From assembly GCF_000312425.1 (NCBI RefSeq), contig NZ_HE997181.1, forward strand, positions 3,968,320 through 4,032,319: a stretch of 64,000 nt of DNA, written 5' to 3'. Made by a program: the position numbers and the translations under genes. The stretch comes from Reyranella massiliensis 521. Lineage in GTDB: Bacteria > Pseudomonadota > Alphaproteobacteria > Reyranellales > Reyranellaceae. Shown here one piece after another: positions 17,490 through 25,807 of this stretch (the first letter of the stretch is position 1; every line of letters starts with the position of its first letter). The notes under the pieces are model-generated. The model made no database searches and was not told the origin of the DNA. It saw only the letters and a program-made list of their open reading frames with translations.

Positions 17490-18661
17490 CGTGCGTCCTT
17501 CGCCAGCCGCTTCTCGACGACGCGTGCCCACAGGGTCGAGCCCAGCGTGAGCGCCTCGTCGTTGAAGTCGTATCCCGGATTGTGCACCTCGCAGCCACCT
17601 TCGCCACCACCGTTGCCGATGTTGATGAAAGCGCCCGGCACTTGTTCGAGCATGTAGGAGAAATCCTCGGAGGCCATCACATAGGGGCCCTCGCGGTTCA
17701 TGTTCTCCGGTCCCACGATCTCGGCAGCGACATCGGCGATGAACTTCACGGCGTTGGGATCGTTCACCAGCGGCGGGAAGACGACCCGTACATCGGCCTT
17801 GGCCGTACCGCCCATGGTCTTGGCGATGCCGGTCGAGATCGTCTCGATGCGCTCCTTGACCAGCGCCATCGTCTCCTTGCGGAAGGCCCGGATGGTGCCG
17901 CGCAGGACGGCCTCCTGCGGGATCACGTTATAGGCGTCGCCGGCATGCATCTGCGTCACCGAGATCACGGCCGAATCGAGCGGCGACACGTTGCGCGAGA
18001 CCACGCTTTGCAGGGCCGAGATGATTTGGGTTGCGATGATCACCGGGTCGATTCCGCTCTCGGGCCGCGCGCCATGGGCGCCCTTGCCCGTGATGTGGAT
18101 GTCGAACAGGCCGCCGCCCGCCATCTGCGGGCCGGAGCGAATCGCGAACTTGCCGACGTCGAGCTTCGGCCTGTTGTGCATGCCGAAGATGATCTCGCAG
18201 GGAAATTTCTGGAACAGCCCATCCTTCACCATCGCCTCGGCCCCGCCACGGCCCTCCTCGGCGGGCTGAAAGATGAAGTGCACCGTGCCGTCGAAATTGC
18301 GCGTGGCCGAGAGATACCTGGCGGCGCCCAGTAGCATCGCCGTATGGCCATCGTGACCGCAGGCATGCATGCGGCCGGCATGGCGGCTGCGATGGTCAAA
18401 GGTGTTGTGCTCGTCCATTGGCAGCGCGTCCATGTCGGCCCTGAGGCCGATGGCACGCGGATTGTTGCCCACGCGGATCGTGCCGACGACGCCGGTCTTG
18501 CCGATGCCGGTCGTGACCTCGCAGCCCCACTCTTTCAGCTTCTGCGCCACGATAGTGCTGGTCCGCTCCTCCTCGAAGCCGAGCTCGGGATGGGCGTGGA
18601 TGTCGCGCCGGATGGCGGTCAGCTCGGCGGCGGCGGCGGCAATCTGCGGTTCGATCTTCAT
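17486..18661 (-). CDS. M20 family metallopeptidase/amidohydrolase (hippurate hydrolase type)
   Basis: This 391-residue M20D enzyme hydrolyses N-acyl amino acids or similar amides to acid plus amino acid. The two-metal site is seen in HACGHDGHT (Cys101, His103) and QPAEEGRGG (Glu135, Glu136), with further ligands in GKGAHGARPE and the C-terminal MASEDFSYML segment. It is cytosolic. The ATG at 18661 lies five bases after the alpha/beta hydrolase stop, so the hydrolase, this gene, the membrane protein and the DsbA-like gene form a likely four-gene operon. Confidence 0.92.
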   Translation of the reverse strand: MKIEPQIAAAAAELTAIRRDIHAHPELGFEEERTSTIVAQKLKEWGCEVTTGIGKTGVVGTIRVGNNPRAIGLRADMDALPMDEHNTFDHRSRHAGRMHACGHDGHTAMLLGAARYLSATRNFDGTVHFIFQPAEEGRGGAEAMVKDGLFQKFPCEIIFGMHNRPKLDVGKFAIRSGPQMAGGGLFDIHITGKGAHGARPESGIDPVIIATQIISALQSVVSRNVSPLDSAVISVTQMHAGDAYNVIPQEAVLRGTIRAFRKETMALVKERIETISTGIAKTMGGTAKADVRVVFPPLVNDPNAVKFIADVAAEIVGPENMNREGPYVMASEDFSYMLEQVPGAFINIGNGGGEGGCEVHNPGYDFNDEALTLGSTLWARVVEKRLAKDAR

Positions 18662-18666
18662 TGGCT

Positions 18667-19461
18667 TCAGGACTCCAGCAGGAAGGAGGTCATTACACGA
18701 CGAAATTCGCCGCCATGCACGTTCGGATATGCATGGCCGCCGTCCGGCAGCACATAGGCCCGCGCGCCCGGGATCAGCCGGACCAACTCCTCGGTGAAAT
18801 AGAGCGGCGTCACCATGTCGTCGCGGGCGCAGATCACGAGCGTCGGCGCCTGGACCTTCTGCAGTTGCTCGCGCCTGTCGTGCGCGACGATGGCGGCGAT
18901 GCGCGACAGCACGATCTCGGGGATCGGGATGGTTTCCTGGGCCTTGGCTTCGGCCGCCACCAGGTCGGCATCGTGGTCGCGTATCCAGGACGGCATGTTG
19001 AGCGCCAGCGCACTGGACTTGAGATAGGCCGCCGGTCCCAGTTCCCTCAGCAGCAGGGAACGCACCTCGAACAGACGCCTGAAGAAGGCGTCGGTCTTGG
19101 CCCAGGTGGCGCTCAGCACCAGCCGGTCCACTCGCTCCGGATGCTCGATCGCCAGGACCTGGCCCATCGCGCCGCCGGTGGAATGGCCGCACCAATGGAC
19201 CTTGTCGTAGCCCAGCCCTTCGATGAGCTGCAGCGCATCGTCAGCCATCTGACCGACGCTGTAGGTGATTCTCGACAGGCTGCTGCGCCCAGTGCCCCGA
19301 TGATCGTGCACGACGACTGTGAACCGGCGCGCCAGCTCTGCGGCGTTTTCGCCCCACCAGCGGCTGTCGCCGCCGAGGCCAGGGACCAGAAACAGCGGCG
19401 GGCCGCTACCCAGCTGCTCGTAGTAGAGGTCGGCGCCGTCGCGCAGTTTGAACAGGGGCAT
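18667..19461 (-). CDS. Alpha/beta-fold hydrolase
   Basis: The 264-residue hydrolase has an oxyanion region at PGLGGDSRWW, the nucleophile Ser94 in GHSTGG, a probable acid in CARDDMVTP and the catalytic His in PDGGHAYPN. It resembles 3-oxoadipate enol-lactonase and RutD-like hydrolases, but the context (M20 amidohydrolase next) does not settle the substrate. The open frame extends upstream to 19629, but that part overlaps the divergent lipoprotein gene; the ATG at 19461 gives the family N-terminus (LFKLRDGADLYYE). Confidence 0.88.
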   Translation of the reverse strand: MPLFKLRDGADLYYEQLGSGPPLFLVPGLGGDSRWWGENAAELARRFTVVVHDHRGTGRSSLSRITYSVGQMADDALQLIEGLGYDKVHWCGHSTGGAMGQVLAIEHPERVDRLVLSATWAKTDAFFRRLFEVRSLLLRELGPAAYLKSSALALNMPSWIRDHDADLVAAEAKAQETIPIPEIVLSRIAAIVAHDRREQLQKVQAPTLVICARDDMVTPLYFTEELVRLIPGARAYVLPDGGHAYPNVHGGEFRRVMTSFLLES

Positions 19462-19513
19462 TCCGTCTCCTCGGCGATTTGCGTATGGTCCCGCCGCAGG
19501 AGGAAAGCGCACG

Positions 19514-19861
19514 ATGAAGCGTCTGTCGATTGCCGCGATGATTCTGGTGGCTGGATGCACCAGCCAGCAACAGCCGGTGACGACCACCATCCCGCGTCCC
19601 GCGCCGGATGAAGCGGCGCCCACCGGCATTGCCTATCTTTGCGATGGCCGCAAGGAAGTGACTGTGGTCTACGCCCGCAATCGCGCCTCCGTAACCCAGG
19701 GCGACAAGACCTGGCGGCTCGAATATCAGGCGACCGGCCAGGGCTTCCGCTATGCCGACTCGACCTACGAGTGGAGCGGACGCGATGACATCGCCGTATT
19801 GAAGCCCATTGCCGGCGCTCCGGTTGCCTTCAATTGCCGGCCGACACGCCGCACGACCTAG
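19514..19861 (+). CDS. Lipoprotein with MliC-like lysozyme-inhibitor domain
   Basis: The 115-residue precursor has a lipoprotein signal with lipobox LVAGC (Cys15). The rest follows the MliC/PliC pattern: YLCDGRKEVTVVY, a core WRLEY, YADSTYEWSG and a final Cys in AFNCRP, giving the conserved Cys pair. MliC proteins sit in the outer membrane and inhibit C-type lysozyme. AGGAGG ten bases before the ATG supports this start rather than an earlier ATG at 19448. It converges with the cytochrome bd operon, six bases away. Confidence 0.78.
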   Translation: MKRLSIAAMILVAGCTSQQQPVTTTIPRPAPDEAAPTGIAYLCDGRKEVTVVYARNRASVTQGDKTWRLEYQATGQGFRYADSTYEWSGRDDIAVLKPIAGAPVAFNCRPTRRTT

Positions 19862-19867
19862 AGGCCG

Positions 19868-19969
19868 CTACTTCAGCCAGATCTTGATCGCGTAGCCGAC
19901 GAGCGCCGTGGCGCCGACTCCGGCTACCCAGAGACCGACGAACCACAGCCACTGCCGGGGCGCCGGCAT
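19868..19969 (-). CDS. DUF2474 family small subunit of cytochrome bd/CIO
   Basis: A 33-residue single-span protein with core WLWFVGLWVAGVGATALV fits DUF2474, a tiny membrane protein encoded after CioAB-type oxidases and regarded as a CydX-like accessory subunit. Its ATG overlaps the cydB stop (TGATG), so translation is probably coupled. Its position as the last gene of the oxidase operon is the family norm. It is too short for most gene finders. Confidence 0.8.
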   Translation of the reverse strand: MPAPRQWLWFVGLWVAGVGATALVGYAIKIWLK

Positions 19970-20976
19970 CAGTGGTAGCCCTCGTGGCCGGTCTTGCCGC
20001 GGAACACCCAATAGGAATAGCCCGTGTAGGCCAGGATGATCGGCACCATGATCAGTGCCCCGGGCAGCATGAACTTCAGGCTCGGATCGGGGGCAGCTGC
20101 CTCCCAGATCGTGACGACCGGCGGCACCACATAGGGGAAGAGACTGATGCCGAGGCCGGTGAGGCCGAGCGCAAACAACGCCAGCGCCATCAGAAACGGC
20201 GTGTAGTGGTGAAGCCGCTTCAGGCTCCAGAAGAAGACGACCGTGGCGATGGCGACCAGCAACGGCACCTGCGCGGTGAACAACACCTGCGGCCAGGCGA
20301 ACCAGCGTTGCCAATAGGCGTCGCGCAGGAACGGTGTCGCAGCACTCACCGCCGCCATGGCGATGATCACGCCGATGCCGAGCCCGAAGGCCAGCCGATA
20401 GCAGCGCGCCTGCAGCGAATCCTCGCTTTTCATGATCAGCCACGTCGCGCCCAGCAGGGCATAGCCAACCAGCAGGCTCACGCCGACCAGGACGCTGAAC
20501 GGCGTCAGCCAGTCGAACCAGCCGCCGACATAGCCACGGCCTTCGACGGCGATCCCCTGGAGCAACGCGCCCAGAGTGACGCCCTGTGCGAAGGTCGCGA
20601 CAATCGAGCCGAAGCTGAACGCAAAATCCCAGGCCGCACGATGGCCAGGATCGCGCCAGCGGAACTCGAAGGCGACACCGCGAAAGATCAGCGCCAATAG
20701 CATGGCGATGATCGGCGCATAGAGCGCCGACAGGATCATGCCGTAGGCCAGCGGAAAGGCCGCCAGCAGGCCACCGCCGCCCAGTACCAGCCAGGTTTCG
20801 TTGCCGTCCCAGACGGGGGCGATCGAGTTCATGGCACTGTCGCGTTCGCGTCCTACAGGCAGCGCCGGGAACAAGATGCCGATACCAAGATCGAAACCAT
20901 CCATCACGACGTAGGCGAAAATCGCGAAGGCGATGATGAAAGCCCAGATGGTGGGCAGGTCGAGACCGAGGATCAT
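19969..20976 (-). CDS. cydB: Cytochrome d ubiquinol oxidase subunit II
   Basis: The 335-residue polytopic protein starts ILGLDLPTIWAFIIAFAIF and has the CydB motif YVVMDGFDLGIGIL and WDGNETWLVLGGGGLLAAFP. It is the second subunit of the bd-type quinol oxidase that reduces oxygen to water at the inner membrane without pumping protons. AAGGAGG seven bases upstream supports the ATG at 20976. The gene begins two bases after cydA. Together with DUF2474 this fits the cyanide-insensitive oxidase (CioAB) branch. Confidence 0.96.
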   Translation of the reverse strand: MILGLDLPTIWAFIIAFAIFAYVVMDGFDLGIGILFPALPVGRERDSAMNSIAPVWDGNETWLVLGGGGLLAAFPLAYGMILSALYAPIIAMLLALIFRGVAFEFRWRDPGHRAAWDFAFSFGSIVATFAQGVTLGALLQGIAVEGRGYVGGWFDWLTPFSVLVGVSLLVGYALLGATWLIMKSEDSLQARCYRLAFGLGIGVIIAMAAVSAATPFLRDAYWQRWFAWPQVLFTAQVPLLVAIATVVFFWSLKRLHHYTPFLMALALFALGLTGLGISLFPYVVPPVVTIWEAAAPDPSLKFMLPGALIMVPIILAYTGYSYWVFRGKTGHEGYH

Positions 20977-20978
20977 GA

Positions 20979-22397
20979 TCAGGCCTCCTTGCCGCCGGCG
21001 ACTGATTCGGCAACCGCGGATGCCGGCGTGATACCGGCCGCGCGCACCGGCTGGCCGCGCTCCGGTCCCTCTTCACCACGATGCGGCGAATGGCTCATCA
21101 GTTTCAAGATGTAGTAGACGCCCGCACCGAAGACGATGAAGTAGACGACGATAAAGGCCAGCAGCGACGCACCGACGGCCGGTGCCGCAAGCGGCGAGGC
21201 GGAGTCTACCGTCCGCAACAGCCCGTAGACCGTGAAGGGCTGGCGCCCGACCTCGGTCGTCACCCAACCGGCGATCACGGCCACAAATCCGGCCGGCCCC
21301 ATCGCAAGCGCGAAGCGATGCAGCAAGGTCCAGTCGTAAAGCCGCTTGCGGACACGGGCGAGCAGACTGAAGGCCGCCAACGCCAGCATCAGCATGCCGA
21401 GCCCGACCATGATGCGGAAAGCCCAGAACACGATCGCTATCGGCGGCCAATCCTTGCGATCGACCGACTCGAATCCCTCGAGGGGCGCGTCCCAGGCGTG
21501 CTTCAGGATCAGCGACGACGCTTTGGGAATCTCCACCGAGTACTTCATCTCGCCCGCCGCCTGGTCAGGCCAGCCGAACAGCACCAGCGGCGCACCGTCA
21601 GGGTAGTTCTTGAAGTGCCCCTCCATGGCCATGACCTTGACCGGCTGATGCTCCAGCGTGTTCAAGCCGTGCTGGTCGCCCGCGAAGATCTGCAAGGGCG
21701 CCACGACCGTGATCATGCCCATCGCCATCGAGAACATGACGCGCGCGCCTTCGTTGCCGCGTTCGCGCAGGAGATGCCACGCCGCGACGCCGCCAACCAC
21801 CAATGCCGTCGTCAGATAGGCCGCGAAGACCGTGTGGACGAGGCGGTAGGGGAAGGACGGATTGAAGATGATTGCCCACCAATCCTCCGGAACGAACTGG
21901 CCGGCGGCACTGATCACATGGCCGGTCGGCGTCTGCATCCAGCTATTGGCGGAGAGAATCCAGAAAGCGGAGATGAAGGTGCCGACCGCAACGGCGAGCG
22001 TCGCCACGAAATGCAGCGACTTGCCGACCCTGTTCATGCCGAACAGCATGACGCCCAGGAATCCCGCTTCGAGGAAGAAGGCCGTCAGCACCTCGTAGGC
22101 CATCAGCGGCCCGATCACCGGCCCCGCTTTGTCGGAGAAGACCGACCAGTTGGTGCCGAACTGGTAGGACATGACGATGCCCGACACGACTCCCATGCCG
22201 AAGGTGAGCGCGAAGATCTTCAGCCAGTATTTGAAGAGATCGAGATAGACCGAACGGCCCGTCCACAGCCACAGCCCCTCGAGCACCGCGAGATAGCTTG
22301 CCAGCCCGATCGAGAATGACGGGAAGATGAAATGGAACGACACCGTGAAGGCGAACTGCAGTCTTGCGAGAAAGACTGCATCGAAGGATTCGAACAT
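20979..22397 (-). CDS. cydA: Cytochrome ubiquinol oxidase subunit I, CIO type
   Basis: The 472-residue subunit carries the haems of the bd oxidase. Conserved features are His22 (SFHFIFPSFSIG), Glu102 and Glu110 (AYEVLTAFFLEAGF), His188 (RLVHTVFAAYL) and the quinol-side region GDQHGLNTLEHQPVK. The Q-loop is short, as in CioA rather than E. coli CydA. AAGGAG eight bases before the ATG supports the start. The C-terminal 30 residues are a polar tail. The MocR-type regulator ends only 26 bases upstream on the same strand, so regulator and oxidase may be co-transcribed. Confidence 0.95.
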   Translation of the reverse strand: MFESFDAVFLARLQFAFTVSFHFIFPSFSIGLASYLAVLEGLWLWTGRSVYLDLFKYWLKIFALTFGMGVVSGIVMSYQFGTNWSVFSDKAGPVIGPLMAYEVLTAFFLEAGFLGVMLFGMNRVGKSLHFVATLAVAVGTFISAFWILSANSWMQTPTGHVISAAGQFVPEDWWAIIFNPSFPYRLVHTVFAAYLTTALVVGGVAAWHLLRERGNEGARVMFSMAMGMITVVAPLQIFAGDQHGLNTLEHQPVKVMAMEGHFKNYPDGAPLVLFGWPDQAAGEMKYSVEIPKASSLILKHAWDAPLEGFESVDRKDWPPIAIVFWAFRIMVGLGMLMLALAAFSLLARVRKRLYDWTLLHRFALAMGPAGFVAVIAGWVTTEVGRQPFTVYGLLRTVDSASPLAAPAVGASLLAFIVVYFIVFGAGVYYILKLMSHSPHRGEEGPERGQPVRAAGITPASAVAESVAGGKEA

Positions 22398-22423
22398 GAT
22401 GTTCTCCTTGGCAGTAGATCGCC

Positions 22424-23797
22424 TCAGACGATGCGCGACGCATAAGTCGGTGAACGCAACGCCGTCGTCAACAGATCGAGAGCAACGACGAGGTCGGAGC
22501 GGCTGCGTGCCGCACCGAGCGCAATACGAATTGCATGTTCGGGATGATCGTCGACGCTGAAGCTGTCGCTGGTGACCACGGCGAGCCCCTGTCGCTGAAT
22601 ATGCGCGGCGAACTCCGCTCGGGTCCATGCCGGGGGCAGCGCCAACCAGACGTGAAGCCCTTTTGGATGCGCGTGATAATTGTACCCCGAAAGCGCCTTT
22701 GCGGCCAGCCGCTGCCTCGCCGCAGCCTCGGCCGTGATCGCCGATACAATTGCGTCGGCGCTCCCGTCGATCAGCCAACGCACGACGAGCGCGACCATCA
22801 AAGGCACCGGCATCTGCGCGACAGTGCGAATCGCATTGGCAAGCGCCGCAGCCGCAGCACGATCGGGCGTCAACAGAAACGACACACGCAAGCCCGGCGT
22901 GATGCACTTGGAAAGGCTCACGGCGAGATAGCTGCGTTCCGGGATGAGCACCGCGATCGGCTGTGCCTTCGGATCGAGGCAACCATAGGCATCGTCTTCG
23001 AAGAGCAGAAGATCGCATCGGCGAATCGTCGCGGCGAGGTCTTCGCGTCGCTTCGTGCCGATGGTAAGCATCGTCGGATTGTGCATCGTCGGAATGAGAT
23101 AGACGGCTTTTGCACGATGGCGCTGCGCAGCTTCCGCCAACGCTTCCGGGATCATCCCCTCACCGTCTGCTTCGACACCGACCAGGCGCACGCCCAGCGC
23201 TGCTGCCGCCGTTTTGAATCCCGGATAGGTCAGTCGATCGACGAGCACGACATCGCCAGGACTCGTCGTCGCGAGCAGCAGGGCCGTAAGCGTTGTCTGC
23301 GTTCCGGGTGCCACCAGCAGCCTGTCGGCCTCGGACGTACGCACGCGGCGACGCAACCACTGCGCCGCCGTGCTCCGGTCTGCATCGCTGCCACCGGCAT
23401 ACTGGTAGTTCAGGAACTCGGAGAGCCCGTGGTCGCGCTGGAGTGTGGCAAGGCCGCGCGAAATACGCCCCTCGAGATCGGCCTCGATTGGCTGCGGCGG
23501 AAGATTCATCGAAAGATCGATGGCGATGCCAGCGGTGGCCCGGACCGGCCGTGACCGGCTTTCCGCCACGAAGGTCCCCTGCCCGACCCTCGCATCGGTC
23601 AGGCCACGCCGTCGCGCTTCGTTGTACGCGCGCGTGACTGTAGTGAGATCGACTCCCAGCGTCCGCGCCAGCGCACGATGGGTCGGCAGGCGCTGCCCCC
23701 GGCGGAGGCGGCCTGAGGCGATATCGCGATCCAAGGCCTCGACGATACCCTCATAGACTGGCCCGTCCGCAGCGTCGATTGTAGGGCTCCAATCCAT
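22424..23797 (-). CDS. MocR-type PLP-dependent transcriptional regulator
   Basis: The 457-residue fusion has an N-terminal GntR winged helix-turn-helix (about 13-79, with LPTHRALARTLGVDLTTV) and an aminotransferase-fold domain with the PLP lysine at 297 (VSLSKCITPGLR) and cofactor contact at FEDDAYG. MocR proteins use PLP or an aldimine to control genes, usually divergently placed ones. Here it is divergent from the DUF983 gene and directly upstream of cydAB on the same strand. Palindromic TGTATG/CATACA motifs lie in the divergent gap. Confidence 0.9.
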   Translation of the reverse strand: MDWSPTIDAADGPVYEGIVEALDRDIASGRLRRGQRLPTHRALARTLGVDLTTVTRAYNEARRRGLTDARVGQGTFVAESRSRPVRATAGIAIDLSMNLPPQPIEADLEGRISRGLATLQRDHGLSEFLNYQYAGGSDADRSTAAQWLRRRVRTSEADRLLVAPGTQTTLTALLLATTSPGDVVLVDRLTYPGFKTAAAALGVRLVGVEADGEGMIPEALAEAAQRHRAKAVYLIPTMHNPTMLTIGTKRREDLAATIRRCDLLLFEDDAYGCLDPKAQPIAVLIPERSYLAVSLSKCITPGLRVSFLLTPDRAAAAALANAIRTVAQMPVPLMVALVVRWLIDGSADAIVSAITAEAAARQRLAAKALSGYNYHAHPKGLHVWLALPPAWTRAEFAAHIQRQGLAVVTSDSFSVDDHPEHAIRIALGAARSRSDLVVALDLLTTALRSPTYASRIV

Positions 23798-23847
23798 ACA
23801 ATTCTCCTACATATGCTTGAATGTATGCCCGTCCGTATGGACATACA
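23795..23847. promoter_or_regulatory. Cluster of TGTATG/CATACA half-sites, candidate MocR operator
   Basis: CATACA occurs at 23795-23800 (covering the regulator start codon), TGTATG at 23822-23827 and CATACA at 23842-23847. The last two form an inverted repeat, with the smaller repeat GTCC-GTAT-GGAC inside it. They occupy the gap between the MocR-type regulator and the DUF983 gene. MocR regulators usually bind repeated half-sites in such gaps; binding here is inferred from position only. Confidence 0.4.
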
Positions 23848-23872
23848 AGACACCGAACTGGAGGACGACAAA

Positions 23873-24250
23873 ATGCCCGGCAAAGGCGGTCTCTATCTGT
23901 GGCGCGGCTTTCGCGGACGCTGCCCCGCCTGTGGCGAAGGCCGCCTGTTCCGTGCCTTCGTAAAGGTCGCGGACCGCTGCAACGTCTGCGGCGAGGACCT
24001 GCACCATCACCGCGCCGACGACTTCCCGGCCTATCTCACCATCTTCATCGTCGGCCACGTGGTCGTGCCACTCGCGATGTTCGTGGAGATCGCCTACATG
24101 CCGTCCTACTGGCTGCACACGCTCCTATGGACGCCCCTGGTGATCGGCCTGTCCGTTGGCCTGCTGCAGCCGATCAAGGGCACCATCGTCGCGCTGCAAT
24201 GGCACATGGGCATGCACGGCTTCGCCGAAGCGAAGCAGGCGCGAACCTAG
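23873..24250 (+). CDS. DUF983 family zinc-ribbon membrane protein
   Basis: This 125-residue protein has two CxxC pairs (Cys17/Cys20 in CPAC, Cys36/Cys39 in CNVC) followed by two hydrophobic segments, the normal DUF983 layout. Function is unknown; members are common in alphaproteobacteria and sometimes lie near oxidase genes. GGAGG eight bases before the ATG at 23873 supports this start over ATGs at 23813 and 23837. It is divergent from the MocR-type regulator. Confidence 0.85.
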   Translation: MPGKGGLYLWRGFRGRCPACGEGRLFRAFVKVADRCNVCGEDLHHHRADDFPAYLTIFIVGHVVVPLAMFVEIAYMPSYWLHTLLWTPLVIGLSVGLLQPIKGTIVALQWHMGMHGFAEAKQART

Positions 24251-24260
24251 TCGCGCAGCC

Positions 24261-25283
24261 CTAGGCCCAGGCGTCGAAGACCTCGATGATCGCCGGCCGA
24301 TCCAGGCCGGCGCGCAGACAGGTTTCGAGCAGCACGCGCGCCTTCAGGGGATTGAGGCGCCCGCCCCATATGAGCCCGGCCTTGCGCAGCACGATTTCCG
24401 AACTCGGGCCGCCATAGGTCTGCTGCAGCAGCGGCCCGCCACCTGCGCGCGGCGACACGACCACCGGCAAGACCTCGGCGAGCTGCGTGATCAGCGGCGC
24501 GACCCGCTCCGGCACATGACCACCGCCCATCGCCCCCAGCACGATGCCGCGATAGCCGAGCTGGTCGCGGTGATCGACCAGCACTTCCAGCAGATAGCCC
24601 GGCTCGTCGAGCGCCATCCACAGCAAGGCGACAGGCTGTTCCCGACCAGTGTCGGTCAACGCGCCGAGCCGCTTGCGCGCAGCTTCGACCGGCGTGCGCA
24701 CGGGCAACGACAATGGCACCACGCGATCCTCGACCAGCGCCGCCAACGGCCCCGTCTGCGGCGAGGCAAAGGCGTTGAGCCGCGTGGGATGGGTCTTCAG
24801 CACGTCGCTCGCGGCATAGACCTCGTCCAGCATCACGGCGATCACGCCCAGCGCCTTGGCGTGGGCACGCACCCAGGGATCGCAGGCCACCCGCACGGCC
24901 GCCAGAAGGTTGCCGGGACCGTCGGGCGAGGTCAGCGCGGGATTGCGCATCGCCGCCGTCACGATGACGGGAATGTCGCGCTCGACCAGCAGATCGAGCA
25001 GGAAGCTCGTTTCCTCGAGCGTGTCGGTTCCCTGGGTCACGATCACGCCGTCGACGTCGAGCGTCCTGATCTTCGCCGCCAACGCATGGAGCTGATCGAA
25101 CGACAGCGAATGGCTGCCGACCCTCGACACCGTCTCGGCGCGGATATCCGCGAGCTGTGCAAGCAAGGGAACGGCGGCCACCAGATCGTCGGCCCCCAGT
25201 CCCATCTGCATGGCGCCGGAAGCGTCGGGACGCGTGGCGATGGTTCCGCCCAGCGCCAGGATGTGAATACGCGGCAAGGTCAT
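24261..25283 (-). CDS. Asparaginase
   Basis: The 340-residue enzyme hydrolyses asparagine (possibly glutamine or D-forms) to aspartate and ammonia. The first catalytic Thr is Thr14 in GGTIAT and the second motif is TQGTDTLEE with Thr86 and Asp87. There is no signal peptide, so it is a cytosolic type I-like form. The start ATG overlaps the stop of the secreted-protein gene upstream (ATGA), placing it last in a run HyuB, secreted protein, asparaginase. Confidence 0.92.
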   Translation of the reverse strand: MTLPRIHILALGGTIATRPDASGAMQMGLGADDLVAAVPLLAQLADIRAETVSRVGSHSLSFDQLHALAAKIRTLDVDGVIVTQGTDTLEETSFLLDLLVERDIPVIVTAAMRNPALTSPDGPGNLLAAVRVACDPWVRAHAKALGVIAVMLDEVYAASDVLKTHPTRLNAFASPQTGPLAALVEDRVVPLSLPVRTPVEAARKRLGALTDTGREQPVALLWMALDEPGYLLEVLVDHRDQLGYRGIVLGAMGGGHVPERVAPLITQLAEVLPVVVSPRAGGGPLLQQTYGGPSSEIVLRKAGLIWGGRLNPLKARVLLETCLRAGLDRPAIIEVFDAWA

Positions 25284-25807
25284 GACAGCAATCTCAAGGA
25301 GCGGAAGAAACGTTCGGCCTCCGGCGCCCGCATGGCGTCGGCCGGCGCCATATAGCCCAGCGACACGTAGCGACTACCTTTCAACACAACGAGCTGACGC
25401 AGCGCATTGCCGCCCGGCAGCGGCCCGGTCGATTCAACGGCAGGAGCGCCCTGCAGGGATTTCCAGTCGACCTGGGTCCACCTGCCGCCCGCCAGCCGCT
25501 GCGCGCGATCGTCGAGCGCGGACTGGAGATTGAGCCTGGGTTGACGCACGTCGACATCGGCGGGATAGAGCGCGGTCTGCGCCACGAAAGAAAGGCGTCG
25601 ATATTCGAGGCTGTAGGAGTGATAGGCGAACGGCGTGCCGCCGGGCGAGGTCGTATCGAGAATCTTGTAGACCGGCGCACCGGGCATCTCGACGAAGAAC
25701 GACTTGTCGGCACCTTCGAGCGGATACCAGGCCGCAAGCTGCGCGGCAGCTTCGCCTGCCGCCAGCAGCACCGGCAGCGCGAGGAACGAACGCCTGAACT
25801 GGGTCAT
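25280..25807 (-). CDS. Secreted hypothetical protein
   Basis: The 175-residue product has an N-terminal signal peptide (MTQFRRSFLALPVLLAAGEAAAQ in two parts: basic MTQFRR, then a hydrophobic core ending AAA-Q). An RR pair precedes the core but without a full Tat motif. The mature domain has a repeat-poor alpha/beta look (KSFFVEMPGAPVYKI, RRLSFVAQTALYP, RYVSLGYMAP). Both ends overlap neighbours by ATGA, with HyuB before and asparaginase after, so it is translated in a coupled run. No family recognised. Confidence 0.75.
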   Translation of the reverse strand: MTQFRRSFLALPVLLAAGEAAAQLAAWYPLEGADKSFFVEMPGAPVYKILDTTSPGGTPFAYHSYSLEYRRLSFVAQTALYPADVDVRQPRLNLQSALDDRAQRLAGGRWTQVDWKSLQGAPAVESTGPLPGGNALRQLVVLKGSRYVSLGYMAPADAMRAPEAERFFRSLRLLS

